A DNA stretch of 64,000 nucleotides from JACVRW01 sp963850205 (GTDB lineage Bacteria; Actinomycetota; Thermoleophilia; Solirubrobacterales; Thermoleophilaceae), in the NCBI GenBank assembly GCA_963850205.1, contig CAWKKJ010000002.1, forward strand, positions 101,703-165,702. The letters run 5' to 3'. The translations under genes were made by a program, and so were the position numbers. Below are positions 15,729-23,284 of the stretch, piece by piece. Numbering within the stretch: the first letter of the stretch is position 1; every line of letters starts with the position of its first letter. The notes under the pieces were generated by a model. The model was given only the letters and a program-made list of their open reading frames with translations, did not search any database and was not told the origin of the DNA.

Positions 15729-17222
15729 ATGACCACCGCCGCCGTCCTGCCCGAGGCGCTCTCCGAGCCCGCCCGCTCCTTCTCCGCCGGCCCGCATGGG
15801 CTGCTCTACGGCGGCGAAAGCCACCAGGCGGCCGACGGGCGCACCTTCGAGAGCTTCGATCCCTCCACCGGCCGCCCCATCGCAGCGCTCGCCCACGCCG
15901 CGGCCGAGGACGCCGACCGCGCCGTGCGCGCCGCACGGACGGCGTTCGAGGACGGCCGCTGGAGCGGCGTCTCGGCCGCGCAGCGGACCCGCGTCCTACT
16001 CGCCCTCGCCGACACGCTCGAAGCCCACGCCGACGAGCTGGCCGAGATCGAGTCGCTGGACAACGGGAAGCCGCTCAAGCTGGCCCGGCGGGTCGACGTG
16101 CACCTGGCGGTCGAGCACTTCCGCTACTTCGCCGGCTGGCCCACGAAGATCACCGGCGAAGTCCTTCCGGTGGCCACGCCGAACATGCACTGCTACACGC
16201 GCAAGGAGCCGGTGGGCGTGTGCGCGCAGATCATCCCCTGGAACTTCCCGCTGCTGATGGCCGCCTGGAAGCTCGCGCCGGCGCTCGCGGCGGGCTGCAC
16301 CGCGGTGCTCAAGCCGGCCGAGCAGACGCCACTCAGCGCGCTGCGGCTCGGCGGGCTGGCCCTCGAGGCCGGCCTCCCGGAGGGGGTCCTGAACGTTCTC
16401 ACCGGCGACGGCTCGACCGGCGCGGCGCTGGTGGATCACCCGGGCGTGGACAAGATCGCCTTCACCGGCTCCACGGTCGTGGGCCGCGAGATCGGGGCCA
16501 AGGCCGGCCGGGCGCTCAAGCGGGTGACGCTCGAGCTGGGGGGCAAGTCGCCCAACATCATCCTGCCCGACGCTGATCTGAAGGCGGCCATCAGGGGCGC
16601 CTACCAGGCGATCTACTACAACACCGGCCAGGCCTGCAACGCGGGCTCGCGGCTGTTCGTGCACCGTGACCAGTTCGACGAGGTGGTCGCCGGCCTCGGC
16701 GAGGCGGCGGCCAAGGCCCGCCTGGGCCCGGGGCTCGATCCCCAGACGCAGGTCGGCCCGCTGGTCTCCGCCGAGCAGGAGGAGCGGGTGCGCGGCTACA
16801 TCAAGAAGGGCACCGAGGAGGGCGCCGAGCTGGTCTACGGCGGCGACGGCGGCCGCAGCGAGGGCTGGTTCGTCGAGCCCACGCTGTTCAGCGCGACGAA
16901 CGACGACCTGACCATCGCCCGGGAGGAGATCTTCGGCCCGGTGCTGGTCGCGCTCCCCTACGAGGACCTCGAGGAGGTGGCGCGGCGCGCCAACGACACC
17001 GACTACGGGCTGGCCGCGGGCGTGTGGACCCGCGACCTCGCCCAGGCCCACAAGCTGGCCGCGCTCCTGCGCAGCGGCGACGTGTGGGTGAACACCTGGA
17101 GCGCCGGCGACCCGTCCGCGCCCTTCGGAGGCTTCAAGGCCTCGGGGGTCGGCCGGGAGCACGGCCGCCTCGGGCTCGACTCCTACCTCGAGAACAAGAC
17201 CGTCTGGGTCAACCTGGACTAG
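15729..17222 (+). CDS. Aldehyde dehydrogenase (NAD family)
   Basis: The 497-residue product is a full-length ALDH: PWNFPLLMAAWKLAPALAAG (NAD binding), FTGSTVVGREI, catalytic Glu269 in LELGGKSPN and the nucleophile Cys303 in NTGQACNAGS, with EEIFGPV and a C-terminal NTWSAGDPSAPFGGFKASG. The context is closest to betaine-aldehyde/indole-acetaldehyde-type ALDHs; the substrate is uncertain. It ends the plus-strand alcohol dehydrogenase-hydratase-ALDH set. It might also oxidise alpha-ketoglutarate semialdehyde from the hydroxyproline genes 3 kb away, but nothing in the sequence proves that. Its end overlaps the convergent SRPBCC gene by 14 bp. Confidence 0.93.
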   Translation: MTTAAVLPEALSEPARSFSAGPHGLLYGGESHQAADGRTFESFDPSTGRPIAALAHAAAEDADRAVRAARTAFEDGRWSGVSAAQRTRVLLALADTLEAHADELAEIESLDNGKPLKLARRVDVHLAVEHFRYFAGWPTKITGEVLPVATPNMHCYTRKEPVGVCAQIIPWNFPLLMAAWKLAPALAAGCTAVLKPAEQTPLSALRLGGLALEAGLPEGVLNVLTGDGSTGAALVDHPGVDKIAFTGSTVVGREIGAKAGRALKRVTLELGGKSPNIILPDADLKAAIRGAYQAIYYNTGQACNAGSRLFVHRDQFDEVVAGLGEAAAKARLGPGLDPQTQVGPLVSAEQEERVRGYIKKGTEEGAELVYGGDGGRSEGWFVEPTLFSATNDDLTIAREEIFGPVLVALPYEDLEEVARRANDTDYGLAAGVWTRDLAQAHKLAALLRSGDVWVNTWSAGDPSAPFGGFKASGVGREHGRLGLDSYLENKTVWVNLD

Positions 17223-17649
17223 CGGACGCGTCGCGGTAGTGCTCGATCACGCCGGCCCAGCCCAGCTGGTTTCGCTCGCGCCGCTCGGGCCCGGCCGCCC
17301 CGAGGCGCTCCCAGCCCGAGTGGACGATGCTGACCATGGTCGACCCCTCCGCCTCGGCGAAGCTGATGGCCACTTCGGTGGCGTCGCTGCGGTCGAAGCG
17401 CAGGTGCCAGAGGTACTCCAGCCGGTGCGGCGGCTCCCACACCAGGACCTCGCCCCAGTCGTGCTCCTCGCCGGCGGGCGTGCGCTCGAAGATGCGCCCT
17501 CCGGGCCGGGGCTCGAAGGTCACCGACAACCCGGGGTCGGCTGACACCGAATGTCCCGCCGGCCACCAGCGGGAGGTCTCGCGCGCCCACAGGTCGAAGG
17601 CGCGCTCGACCGGGCAGTCGACGGTGAACTCAATGCGAAGCGGCTCCAT
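17209..17649 (-). CDS. SRPBCC/AHSA1-like protein
   Basis: The 146-residue product has the START-like helix-grip pattern of AHSA1-type proteins: IEFTVDCPVERAFDLWARET, the beta strands LSVTFEPRPGGRIFERT and GEVLVWEPPHRLEYLWHL, and a C-terminal helix with GWAGVIEHYRDA. Such proteins bind hydrophobic ligands. It overlaps by one base with the stop of the ArsR-type regulator gene (TGATG), so the pair are translationally coupled. ArsR-AHSA1 pairs are widespread in actinobacteria, and the SRPBCC protein is probably regulated together with its repressor. Confidence 0.8.
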   Translation of the reverse strand: MEPLRIEFTVDCPVERAFDLWARETSRWWPAGHSVSADPGLSVTFEPRPGGRIFERTPAGEEHDWGEVLVWEPPHRLEYLWHLRFDRSDATEVAISFAEAEGSTMVSIVHSGWERLGAAGPERRERNQLGWAGVIEHYRDASASPG

Positions 17650-17906
17650 CACCGGCGGGGTCCGGCGTTGTCGGCCATCAGCCGGAAACGTGCGGCGGTC
17701 TCCCCCCACACCTGCTCGAGGTAGGCGCGCACGGCCTCGATGCCCTCGTCGTGCAGCCGGTACAGGCGCCGGGTCCCCTCCGCCCGGTCGGTCACGAGCC
17801 CGGCCTCTTTGAGCAGACGCAGGTGCCGCGACACCGCGGGCCGGCTGATGGGGAGCTCGTCGGCGAGCTCGCGGACCGAGCGGTCGCGGGTCACGAGCAG
17901 CTCCAC
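17649..17906 (-). CDS. ArsR-family transcriptional regulator
   Basis: A winged-helix repressor with the recognition motif VRELADELPISRPAVSRHLRLL and wing AEGTRRLYRL. There is no obvious metal-binding cysteine pair, so it probably senses something other than arsenic. The GTG at 17906 is the first canonical start but cuts the first helix: upstream in-frame sequence reads GDPFDALGDPNRRAI, typical of the family's N-terminus. No ATG, GTG or TTG occurs before the stop upstream. An ATC at 17972, 6 bp after a TACTAT box, would give the usual length of about 107 residues. The gene faces a tandem operator (17982-18014). Confidence 0.85.
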   Translation of the reverse strand: MELLVTRDRSVRELADELPISRPAVSRHLRLLKEAGLVTDRAEGTRRLYRLHDEGIEAVRAYLEQVWGETAARFRLMADNAGPRR

Positions 17907-17981
17907 GATCGCCCGCCGGTTGGGGTCGCCGAGGGCGTCGAACGGATCTCCTGAGAGCGGCGCGAGGGGGATTGCCGGATA

Positions 17982-18014
17982 GTAACCGAGCTGTTACCGT
18001 AACTTTCTCGTTAC
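17982..18014. promoter_or_regulatory. Tandem ArsR-type operators GTAAC-N6-GTTAC
   Basis: Two identical palindromes, GTAAC-N6-GTTAC at 17982-17997 and again at 17999-18014, lie 17 bp apart between arsR (minus) and the SRPBCC gene starting at 18017 (plus). They overlap a TACTAT box on the minus strand (17979-17984) and a TAACTT box on the plus strand. The likely role is autorepression of arsR plus repression of the divergent gene. The sequence is seen directly; the regulator assignment is inference. Confidence 0.7.
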
Positions 18015-18016
18015 TG

Positions 18017-18442
18017 ATGCTCACCTACGAGACGACCACGACGATCGCCGCCGGCCCGGACGCCATCTGGTCCATCCTCACCGACGCGCCGCGGTACTCC
18101 CGCTGGGACTCTGGGATCGAGCGCATCGAGGGAACGATCGCGCCGGGCGAGAAGATCAAGCTCCTCACCGAGGTACAGCCCGGCCGCACCTACCCGGTCA
18201 GGGTGGACGAGGTGAGCCCAGGGCGCCAGATGACCTGGACCGGCGGGATGCCGCTCGGCATGTTCAAGGGCGTGCGCACCTTCAACCTCGCCCCGGAGGA
18301 GAACGGGTCCACGCGCTTCGACATGCGCGAGGTGTTCAGCGGGCCGCTGCTGCCGCTGATCGGCCGCTCCATGCCGGACCTCGGCCCCTCGTTCGAGCGC
18401 TTCGCCAAGGGCCTCAAGGCCGAGGCGGAGCGAGCCGGCTGA
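18017..18442 (+). CDS. SRPBCC-family (polyketide-cyclase-like) protein
   Basis: The 141-residue helix-grip protein starts with MLTYETTTTIAAGPDAIWS, followed by DAPRYSRWDSGIERIEG, IKLLTEVQPGRTYPV and FNLAPEENGSTRFDMREVF, all typical of the SRPBCC polyketide-cyclase/START branch. Ligand unknown. It is divergent from arsR and its start lies 2 bp after the second GTAAC-N6-GTTAC palindrome, so it is almost certainly controlled by that regulator. The ATG at 18017 is chosen over an upstream GTG that would start inside the operator. Confidence 0.8.
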   Translation: MLTYETTTTIAAGPDAIWSILTDAPRYSRWDSGIERIEGTIAPGEKIKLLTEVQPGRTYPVRVDEVSPGRQMTWTGGMPLGMFKGVRTFNLAPEENGSTRFDMREVFSGPLLPLIGRSMPDLGPSFERFAKGLKAEAERAG

Positions 18443-18451
18443 GGCGGCCTC

Positions 18452-19663
18452 TCAGGCGAAACGGTCGGGGTCGAACGGAGCGAGGTCGTTCTCGACGGCC
18501 TCGCCACAGATTTCCTGCGCCACCAGCTGCCCGCTGATCGGCCCGAGCGCCACCCCCGCGCCCTCGTGTCCGGTGGCCACCCACAGCCCCTCGACCAGCC
18601 GTGACGCGCCCAGCGCCGGCAGACCGCCGGGCAGCCAGGGCCGCAGGCCGGCCCAGGCGTCGCCGAATGCCAGGCCGGTCAGGCCGGGAGCGAGCCGGCA
18701 GGCGCGGTCCAGCATCGCGGCGCTCACCGCCGGGTCCACCGATGTGTCGAAGCCCCGGCGCTCCCGGCTCGAGCCCACCAGCACGTGCCCGTCGAGGGTG
18801 GTTTCGATCACGGTGGTCACCTGGAGCCCTGCCTCCGGGCTGGTCACCGAGTCCATGTACGCGCCCTCGACCACCTTGCGGCGCAGGAAGCTGGGCCGCC
18901 GCTCCAGACGCACCAGCTGACCCTTGCGCGGCTCCACCGGCAGCTTGAGGCCGGCGGACGCCGCAAGCGCGGCGCTCCAGGCGCCGGCGGCGAGCAGCAC
19001 CCGGCCGGCGCGGATGGGCCCGCCGCTCGTGGTCAGTCCCTCCACCCGCCCGGCCCGCGTGGCGATCGTCTCCACGCGCACCCCGGTCATCACCTCGGCC
19101 CCCAGGCGGCCGGCCTCCCGGGCCAGCCCGCGTGCGATCGCACGCGGCGCGCACTGCAGGTCGCCGGGGAAGAAGGACGAGCCGGCCAGCGCGCCGGTGA
19201 GCTCGGGCTCGGCCGCGCGCGTCTGGCCGGGATCGAGCGCCTCGCATTCCACCCCCGCGGCCCGCATGCGCTCGAGGCGGCCGGCCTCCGCCTCCGGGAC
19301 CGCCTCGCCGCTGTGCACCAGCAGCGCCCCCTTGCGCCGGATTCCCGCCTCGGCGCCGAGCAGGTCCTCGAGCTCGTCGTAGAGCGCCAGGCCCCGCCGG
19401 GCGAGCTCGAGCTCGGGCCCGACGTCGGGCTTGTCGCAGCAGAGCACGTTGCCCTCGCCCAGCCCGGTGCTCCCGCCCGAGACCTCGCCGCGGTCGACGA
19501 GTGCGACCCTCACGCCGCGCCGGGCCAGCTCCCAGGCCGCCGCGCAGCCCACGATCCCCGCCCCGGCGACGGCGACCTCGAAGGTTCGCCGGGTCAGAGG
19601 GCGAAGCCCGCCGGGAACGGGTCCTCGGGGTCGAGCACGTACTGGCCCATGCCGGTGATCCAA
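18452..19663 (-). CDS. FAD-dependent D-hydroxyproline/D-amino-acid dehydrogenase-like oxidoreductase
   Basis: The DAO-type FAD fold is clear: GAGIVGCAAAWELARRG, the EGNVLC segment and C-terminal GHEGAGVALGP. In context it should oxidise cis-4-hydroxy-D-proline to pyrroline-4-hydroxy-2-carboxylate in hydroxyproline catabolism. The ATG at 19663 overlaps the preceding epimerase by 70 bp and encodes an unlikely Arg/Pro-rich leader. A CTG at 19597, overlapping the epimerase stop as CTGA, would give the natural N-terminus (xTRRTFEVAVAGAG). The minus-strand order is deaminase, epimerase, dehydrogenase. Confidence 0.8.
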   Translation of the reverse strand: MDHRHGPVRARPRGPVPGGLRPLTRRTFEVAVAGAGIVGCAAAWELARRGVRVALVDRGEVSGGSTGLGEGNVLCCDKPDVGPELELARRGLALYDELEDLLGAEAGIRRKGALLVHSGEAVPEAEAGRLERMRAAGVECEALDPGQTRAAEPELTGALAGSSFFPGDLQCAPRAIARGLAREAGRLGAEVMTGVRVETIATRAGRVEGLTTSGGPIRAGRVLLAAGAWSAALAASAGLKLPVEPRKGQLVRLERRPSFLRRKVVEGAYMDSVTSPEAGLQVTTVIETTLDGHVLVGSSRERRGFDTSVDPAVSAAMLDRACRLAPGLTGLAFGDAWAGLRPWLPGGLPALGASRLVEGLWVATGHEGAGVALGPISGQLVAQEICGEAVENDLAPFDPDRFA

Positions 19664-20595
19664 GCCCGCCCGCTGATCTCGGGCACGACCGCGGGCCGCC
19701 CGGCGACCTCGGTCTCGGCAACGATCCGGGCGCCGAAGCGGGTCCCGATCACCGACTCGTTCACGAACTCCTCGCCCACGGCGAGCTCGCCCCGCGCGTG
19801 CAGCGCGGCGAGCTTCGCGGAGGTGCCGGTGCCGCAGGGCGAGCGGTCGAGCCAGCCGGGATGGATCGAGGTGGCGCTGCGCTGCGAGCGCGGGCCTTCG
19901 GGGCCGGGCGCGGTGAAGACCACGTGGCGGCAGCCGGCGATGCGCTCGTCGCCGGGGTGGACGGGCCGGTCGGTGGCGTTGACGGCGTCCATGACCTCCA
20001 GGCCGCGCCGGATCAGCTCGCTCGCCTGGCTCGGGTCCACGGCCACCCCCGCCGACTCGCCGGGCACGAGCGCGTAGAAGTTGCCGCCGAACGCCATGTC
20101 GTAGGTGAGGGTGTCCCCGTTGAGCGTCAGCGTCCGGTCACGGGCGAGGAGGAACGAGGGCACGTTCGTGAGGGCCACCGAACGGGCCCGGCCGCCCTCG
20201 ACCGCCACCCGCGCTTCCACGAGACCGGCCGGGGTATCGAGCCGCACGAGCGTCTCGGGCTCGCTGACCTCGACCATGCCGGTCTCGACCAGCACCGTGG
20301 CCACCCCGATGGTCCCGTGGCCGCACATGGGCAGGCAGCCGCTGACCTCGATGAAGACGATGCCCCAGTCCGCGTCGTCGCGCAGGGGCGGCTGGAGGAT
20401 GGCGCCCGACATCGCGCCGTGCCCGCGCGGCTCGCGCATCAGGAGCAGCCGCAGCTCGTCCAGGTGCTGCTCGAAGTACAGCTTGCGCTCCAGCATCGTC
20501 GCGCCGGGTATCGGCCCCACGCCACCCGTGATCACTCGCGTGGGCATTCCCTCCGTATGGGAGTCCACGGCGGCGAACACGCGGCTTGCGATCAC
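19594..20595 (-). CDS. Proline racemase-family 4-hydroxyproline 2-epimerase
   Basis: The 333-residue protein has both catalytic cysteines of the proline racemase family: Cys91 in MCGHGTIG and Cys254 in SPCGTGT. Two cysteines indicate an epimerase or racemase rather than the Thr-containing 3-hydroxyproline dehydratases. It should convert trans-4-hydroxy-L-proline to cis-4-hydroxy-D-proline. Its GTG start overlaps the deaminase TGA (GTGA), so the genes are coupled. The DapA-like deaminase and FAD dehydrogenase on either side make hydroxyproline a far better assignment than proline. Confidence 0.85.
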   Translation of the reverse strand: MIASRVFAAVDSHTEGMPTRVITGGVGPIPGATMLERKLYFEQHLDELRLLLMREPRGHGAMSGAILQPPLRDDADWGIVFIEVSGCLPMCGHGTIGVATVLVETGMVEVSEPETLVRLDTPAGLVEARVAVEGGRARSVALTNVPSFLLARDRTLTLNGDTLTYDMAFGGNFYALVPGESAGVAVDPSQASELIRRGLEVMDAVNATDRPVHPGDERIAGCRHVVFTAPGPEGPRSQRSATSIHPGWLDRSPCGTGTSAKLAALHARGELAVGEEFVNESVIGTRFGARIVAETEVAGRPAVVPEISGRAWITGMGQYVLDPEDPFPAGFAL

Positions 20596-21479
20596 CGCGC
20601 GACCTCGACCCCCAGGGCCTGGACGGCGGCCTCCACCTCCGCGCGTTCGTCCCCGTTCAATTCGAGCCGGGGCGGACGGCACGGCCCTCCGGTGCGCCCG
20701 ACCAGGTCCATCGCCGCCTTGAAGTACTGGACGAGCTTGGGCTTCATGTCGAGCCGGCCCAGCGGCAGGAGGCGTTCGTAGAGCTCCCGAGCCTCGTCGA
20801 GCCGGCCCGCGGCGCACAGCCGGTGGAGCTCGACGCACTCCCGGGTGGCGATGTTGGCCACGCCGGCGACCCAGCCGGTCGCTCCGGCGCAGAAGCCCTC
20901 CAGCGCCCAGTCGTCGCCGCCCACCAGCACCTCGATCCGGTCCCCGACGGCGTTCAGGAGCTCGGAGATACGGCGGGCGTCGCCGGAGCACTCCTTCACC
21001 GCCGCGACCCCCTCGAGCTCGGCGAGCCGTCCGATCAGGCCGGGACTCATGTCCGTGCCGCTGGCCTTGGGGTTGTTGTAGGCCATGATCGGCAGCTCCG
21101 TGCCTCCGGCCACGTTCTCGTAGAAGGCCTCGATCTCGCCCGCGTCGCCGCCGTAGCCGAGTGGCGGGAGGAGCATCACCGCCCCGGCCCCGGCCCGGGA
21201 GGCGTCGGCGGCGAGCTCGGCTGAGGTGGACGGCGTCTCGCTCGAGACCCCGGCGGTCACCAGCACCCGTCCGGCCGCCGCCTCGACGAGCGTCTCGATC
21301 ACCAGCCGGCGCTCCGCCGCGCTGAGGCTCTGGGCCTCGCCCATGGTGCCGGTTCCGACCAGACCCCCCACGCCGTCCTCGATGAGCAGATCGGCGGTGG
21401 CGGCCAGGGCGTCGCTGTCCACTCGCCCGCTCTCGTCGAACGGGGTCAAGAGGGCGGGAACAACTCCTTCGAAGAGCAT
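20592..21479 (-). CDS. DapA-family deaminase, probable pyrroline-4-hydroxy-2-carboxylate deaminase
   Basis: A 295-residue dihydrodipicolinate-synthase-family aldolase/lyase. The Schiff-base lysine K162 (AVKECSGD) and Tyr134 in the YNNP motif are present; the GTTGE motif is changed to GTGTMGE (42-48). In this family and context the reaction would be deamination and dehydration of pyrroline-4-hydroxy-2-carboxylate to alpha-ketoglutarate semialdehyde. It is the first gene of the minus-strand hydroxyproline operon. The pathway then needs a semialdehyde dehydrogenase, possibly the ALDH at 15729-17222. Confidence 0.8.
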   Translation of the reverse strand: MLFEGVVPALLTPFDESGRVDSDALAATADLLIEDGVGGLVGTGTMGEAQSLSAAERRLVIETLVEAAAGRVLVTAGVSSETPSTSAELAADASRAGAGAVMLLPPLGYGGDAGEIEAFYENVAGGTELPIMAYNNPKASGTDMSPGLIGRLAELEGVAAVKECSGDARRISELLNAVGDRIEVLVGGDDWALEGFCAGATGWVAGVANIATRECVELHRLCAAGRLDEARELYERLLPLGRLDMKPKLVQYFKAAMDLVGRTGGPCRPPRLELNGDERAEVEAAVQALGVEVAR

Positions 21480-21534
21480 GGAGCCTCGCTGGTCGGGGCC
21501 CCGTAGCTTGCCAAGTCGGCGGCGGGCGAGGGGC

Positions 21535-22797
21535 TCAGCGGCGGCCGACGCGGTACACCGGGCCGCTGAGGGACACCGCGTACACCCGGCCGCGGCCGTC
21601 CTCGCCGAACGAGACCAGCTCCGGCACCTCGAGGCGGGTGCGCCTGCTGGGCGCGGTGCCCTTGCGCAGCCGGGCCAGGCGCAGCGTCGGCTGGCAGAAG
21701 TCGCCGTAGAGGTAGCGGCCGTACCAGCCCCGGCCCAGCGAGCGGTCACGGATCACGTAGCCGCCGATGATCGAGCAGAAGCCCTCGCCGCGGCCGTGAT
21801 CGATCACCGGCCGTAGGTGACCGCGCGCCGTGCCGGGGTAGTAGCGGCTGCGGCCCTCGAACACGCTCCAGCCGAAGTTGTAGCCGCCTCGCGGGGCGCG
21901 GTTGCCCGAGCGCCGTGCCGGGGCGTAGTCGATCTCCTCGACGGCGTCCTGGCCCACGTCGCCGATCGTCAGTGCGCCGGTCCGGCGGTCGAAGCTGAAG
22001 CGGTAGGGGTTGCGCAGGCCGTACGCGAAGGCCTCCGGCCGGGCGCCGCTGCGACCGCGGAACGGATTGTCGGCCGGGACCGAGTAGCCCCCGCCCGGTC
22101 GCGGTTCGATCCGCACCATCTTGCCGAGCAGGCGACCGAGGTTCTGGGCGTTGCGGTCGGGGTCGCCGCCCCCGCCACCGTCCCCGAAGGCAGCGTACAG
22201 GTGGCCGTCGGGCCCGAACTGGATCTGGCCGCCCTTGTGGTTGAAGCGCTGATGCGGCACGCGCATCACGGTGCGCCGCGATCCGGGCAGCGCCCGGTCC
22301 GGGTTGCCCGCCGAGCGCCGGAAGCCATCGATCGTGATGAAGCCCTGCTTGTCCGTGTAGTAGACGTAGAAGCGCCGCGAGCGGTCGTAGTCGGGCGCGA
22401 AGGCGAGCGACAGCAGGCCGCTCTCACCGCCGGTGCTCACCAGGCCGCTGATGTCGAGGAACGGCTGTCGGAGGACCCGTCCGCCTCGGACCACGCGAAC
22501 CCGGCCGTCGCGCTCCACCACGAAGCGCCGCTTGGTGTCGCCCCGCGGCGCGGTCAGGTAGGTGGGCTGGTTGAACGTCCCGAGCCGCAGAAGCCGCACC
22601 GGCCGCCGTGCCGCGGCCGTGGCCTCCTCCGGCGCCACCGGGGTGGTGCGCTCGGCAGTCTCGGGCGCGGCCGGCTGGTCGGCGCTGGCCTGCCGGGTGG
22701 TCTGGTCCGACCCCTCGCCGGCATCATTCTGCGAGCAACCCGCCACCACTGCCGCGAGGGCGCAAGCGAACAGCGCGGAGACACGGCGAGCTCCCAC
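21535..22797 (-). CDS. PQQ-dependent sugar dehydrogenase-like lipoprotein
   Basis: The 420-residue product begins with a lipoprotein signal ending VVAGC (Cys21). The mature region has the soluble glucose/sorbosone dehydrogenase beta-propeller pattern: NQPTYLTAPRGD, ESGLLSLAFAPDYD, FYVYYTD, FNHKGGQIQFGPDGHLYAAFGDGG, YGLRNPYRFSFD and YLYGDFC. It would oxidise a sugar or polyol outside the membrane if PQQ is available; the cofactor supply is not seen here. The start at 22797 gives a proper signal peptide. The tRNA-Pro gene lies just upstream in the opposite orientation. Confidence 0.85.
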   Translation of the reverse strand: MGARRVSALFACALAAVVAGCSQNDAGEGSDQTTRQASADQPAAPETAERTTPVAPEEATAAARRPVRLLRLGTFNQPTYLTAPRGDTKRRFVVERDGRVRVVRGGRVLRQPFLDISGLVSTGGESGLLSLAFAPDYDRSRRFYVYYTDKQGFITIDGFRRSAGNPDRALPGSRRTVMRVPHQRFNHKGGQIQFGPDGHLYAAFGDGGGGGDPDRNAQNLGRLLGKMVRIEPRPGGGYSVPADNPFRGRSGARPEAFAYGLRNPYRFSFDRRTGALTIGDVGQDAVEEIDYAPARRSGNRAPRGGYNFGWSVFEGRSRYYPGTARGHLRPVIDHGRGEGFCSIIGGYVIRDRSLGRGWYGRYLYGDFCQPTLRLARLRKGTAPSRRTRLEVPELVSFGEDGRGRVYAVSLSGPVYRVGRR

Positions 22798-22834
22798 GCA
22801 GCCTCAGTATGGCAACGCTAGGCTTCGATCCCGT

Positions 22835-22908
22835 CGGGCTGTGGCGCAGTCTGGTAGCGCGCTCCGTTCGGGTCGGAGAGGTCGCTGGTTCAAATCCAGT
22901 CAGCCCGA
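22835..22908 (+). tRNA. tRNA-Pro(CGG)
   Basis: A 74-nt cloverleaf. The acceptor stem CGGGCTG pairs perfectly with CAGCCCG, the D-arm closes with GCGC, the anticodon stem CTCCG/CGGAG encloses loop TTCGGGT (anticodon CGG at 34-36, reading codon CCG) and the T-arm is GCTGG TTCAAAT CCAGT. The discriminator is A and no 3' CCA is encoded. It is a single gene, not in an array. Confidence 0.97.
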
Positions 22909-22926
22909 TTGCCCGCCCGCCGGGCC

Positions 22927-23265
22927 TCACCCCAATAGGCGCGCCACCGCGAAGTCGTCCCCGCCGGTCCGCTGGCCGGCGACGACGATCCGCCCGTTGG
23001 TCTGGAGGGCGACCGCGTTGCCGAAAGCGGCGACCCCGAAGTCGACCGTGGCCTTCCCGCCGGTGCCGAACGTCGTGTCCGGGGATCCGTCGGTGTTGAG
23101 GCGCGCCACCGCGAAGTCGCCGTCCTCTGCGGTGTAGCCGGCCACGATGATCTTGCGATTGGGCTGCAGCACCACGTCGTCGCCGAGATCGGAGCCGACT
23201 GCGAAGTCGATCGATCGCCCTTCGCCCGGTGCCGGCGAAGCTCGTGTCAAGGTCGCCCGGGCCAG
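22927..23265 (-). pseudogene. Remnant of a delta-60 repeat protein
   Basis: Translation of this minus-strand stretch gives repeats of the delta-60 type (DVVLQPNRKIIVAGYT, GDFAVARLNTDGSPDTTFG, AVALQTNGRIVVAG, DDFAVARLLG), which normally recur many times in large extracellular beta-propeller-like proteins. Only the last units remain. Before them a one-base shift of frame gives LDTSFAGTG, the usual repeat end, so the gene is broken near 23235. The intact VWA gene stops 20 bp upstream. No start codon or signal peptide belongs to this fragment. Confidence 0.6.
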
Positions 23266-23284
23266 CCAGGTGCCCGACCGGGTC

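Noticed and set aside
19501..20781. A 426-codon plus-strand frame over the hydroxyproline genes
   Set aside because: Antisense shadow; the minus-strand genes have catalytic residues and overlapping starts.
22801..22930. tRNA-Pro region as an attachment site
   Set aside because: I could not find a repeat of the tRNA 3' end elsewhere in the window.
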